Shown here in pieces: positions 62,573 to 64,000 of a stretch of 64,000 bases of DNA (its first letter is position 1; each line of letters opens with the position of its first letter). A program made the position numbers and the translations under genes. The DNA comes from Misgurnus anguillicaudatus. Taxonomy: Eukaryota; Chordata; Actinopteri; Cypriniformes; Cobitidae. Under the pieces are notes generated by a model that was not told the origin of the DNA, searched no databases, and was given only the letters and a program-made list of their open reading frames with translations. Location: the NCBI RefSeq assembly GCF_027580225.2, contig NC_073352.2, positions 34,459,501 through 34,523,500 on the forward strand. Reading direction: 5' to 3'.

Positions 62573-63720
62573 AGGTTGGTTTCACGTGACGTCACATTGC
62601 TGCTTCGCGAAAGCGCGAAACTCAGATGGAGGGCAGGAAGTGAAGTAGCTTCATCTGCCGTATGTTAAAATGCCTATGTTTTGTGTAATTTACGGCTGTT
62701 CCAATCGTTCTAACCGAGAAAAAGGAAAGGGGGTTTATAGAGTTCCAAAGATTGTCGTTCATAAAGGTGAAAAATGTAAAAATCTCACAAAACAACGACG
62801 GAAAAAAGTGGATTTTAAGCGTACGTCTGCCGCCGGGAGGAGCAAACTCTGCTAATGCCCGCAGCGATCACTTGGTCGGAGGTATGTTGATATATAACTT
62901 GGTTTTTGTGACTGTGTTTATATAACATTAGGTTGACGTTAAATGCTCATTTACGTAGTAATGATTATTAAGTAACCGGTAGTCTAATGGACCTCATTTC
63001 TACATTTTAAGCTGCCCTAGTGCTTTGTGTGACGCTAATGGGCTCCGACATTCAACCTCGTTTAACTTACCAAAAACTAAACTCAAATCATAGGCATGTC
63101 TGCCACGAGAGCAGATGAAGATGTTTAAGAAATACCAACAAACACGGTCGGAATGTACAGAGGCTATTGGATCTCCAATAGACAGCTGAGAGCCTGGATC
63201 TGACGCAGACAGCCGAGAGCTCCGAACCGAAGCAGCCAGCTGACAACTACTCACAATCAGAGGGCATCAGTGGGAATGGGACATTAAATGATCAAGGTAA
63301 ATTATTGTACTAAGATGTGTAACTAGCATTATTATTCAATGTTACAAATGTGATTGTCAGAAACTCACCCTGTGTAATTGGACCAGAGAACTTGAATGTT
63401 TGTAAAAAGGTTGTCAACCAACTCCACAAAAATTCACATAATTCATTCATGAATTTCAGGTGATACTCGAAAAATTAAAATATTGTAAAAAGGTTTCACC
63501 TATAAGTTGAATTACTGAAATAAGTTAACTTTTGCACAATATTCTTATTTCTCAAGTTTCACCTGTAACTAATTATGCTCCCCACTGCTATATTGCAGGC
63601 TATGCAGATGCCGGATGCCAGACTGAGCTGATGATGGATGACATTGAGAAGATGAAGCATGTTCTGAGACATAACACAACAGAACTGAGAGATCTTTGGA
63701 CCAAACCACTAAGATGACAA
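62573..63720 (+). mobile_element. remnant of a THAP-type DNA transposon
   Basis: It begins near ggttggtttcacgtgacgtc, then has a broken THAP-domain exon (62670-62880), a stop-rich middle and a later short frame 63532-63717 (DAGCQTELMMDDIEKMKHVL). The order of THAP exon followed by a CQTEL-type segment is like THAP-bearing transposase genes common in fish. The catalytic DDE exon is not seen in the window. The right terminus is unknown. Confidence 0.5.
62670..62880 (+). pseudogene. THAP zinc-finger domain, frameshifted
   Basis: The frame opens MPMFCVIYGCSNRSNREKGK, the N-terminal C-x4-C of a THAP (C2CH) DNA-binding domain, then RVPKIVVHKGEKCKNLTKQR. At the a-run near 62803-62809 homology moves to the next frame: WILSVRLPPGGANSANARSD then HLVGG up to a gtatgt donor-like site at 62881. 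In that frame Trp follows the basic stretch as expected. The family's Cys before S-D-H appears lost (ARSDH instead of a C-S-D-H motif), so zinc binding would fail even if the frame were continuous. Confidence 0.72.
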
Positions 63721-63869
63721 AGTTCTAGACAGGGCTCCCCAACTTCTTAGTTTTAATTCAGATTTTTTAGCTGTGCAAACCCTACATCACATGTGGTCCT
63801 ATGTCTGTGCTGTCTAAATTTGAATAGTTCATTTTAGTTTGCTAAATAAATGTAAGAGCTGTCCAAATT

Positions 63870-64000
63870 GAAAACGACCTTCACTGACATCTTAAAACAC
63901 ATCAGTGCCCTTTGTTTTGCTTTAAAATGCACACAAGTAATGTTTTTAGTAAGGCATGTTTGTTAAAACTAGTTATATTTCATAATTAAACTAAGGCCTA
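63870..64000. mobile_element. ggtttcccggaca-family MITE, cut by window end
   Basis: gaccttcactgacatcttaa, tgcacacaagtaatgttttt and actagttatatttcataatt then aaactaaggccta are collinear with the interior of 57099-57331 on the opposite strand. The element runs past the window edge. Confidence 0.65.

Overview
The window is vertebrate nuclear DNA, and the gene content and repeats point to a teleost fish, probably a cyprinid-type genome. Six GT/AG-bounded exons on the + strand encode the last ~370 residues of a GABA-A receptor alpha subunit. The M3-M4 loop and M2/M3 sequence identify it as alpha-2 (gabra2). Exons lie at 5075-5295, 6999-7081, 7165-7308, 25796-25948, 34331-34533 and 43012-43317. Their lengths (221, 83, 144, 153, 203 bp plus the last exon) match the conserved exon plan of this family. 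The signal peptide and first ~80 residues must lie upstream of the window. No other functional host gene is visible.

Layout: 1-5074 is an intron holding L2-type LINE remnants on both strands, one interrupted by a nested insertion. 5296-25795 contains two short introns and one 18.5-kb intron packed with transposable elements. The centre of that intron is an L2-clade LINE (about 13316-17968) with an uninterrupted 1006-residue endonuclease/reverse transcriptase ORF. It sits inside a decayed Myb/SANT-bearing DNA transposon (12298-18149), itself inside a hAT-like MITE (12237-18579). The same intron carries a dead Tc1-like transposon with intact termini (24376-25507). 25949-43011 (two introns) is mostly small non-autonomous DNA transposons, many nested. 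43318 to about 47100 is probably 3' UTR, itself invaded by MITEs. 47100-64000 is intergenic: more MITEs, then a frameshifted THAP-domain transposon gene (62670-63717).

Almost all recognisable structure outside the six exons is mobile-element derived. For many elements I could read target-site duplications: TTAA, 8 bp hAT-like, TTA/TAA Harbinger-like, and TA for Tc1. I see no CRISPR array, phage, operon, functional tRNA or rRNA gene. I found no clearly new biological system. The strongest novelty candidates are the four tandem hairpin units in the 3' UTR of the intact L2 element, where one base pair varies compatibly between copies, and an unusual Ala-to-Phe change inside the receptor's Cys-loop. 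All comparisons with family members are from memory, not from a search.
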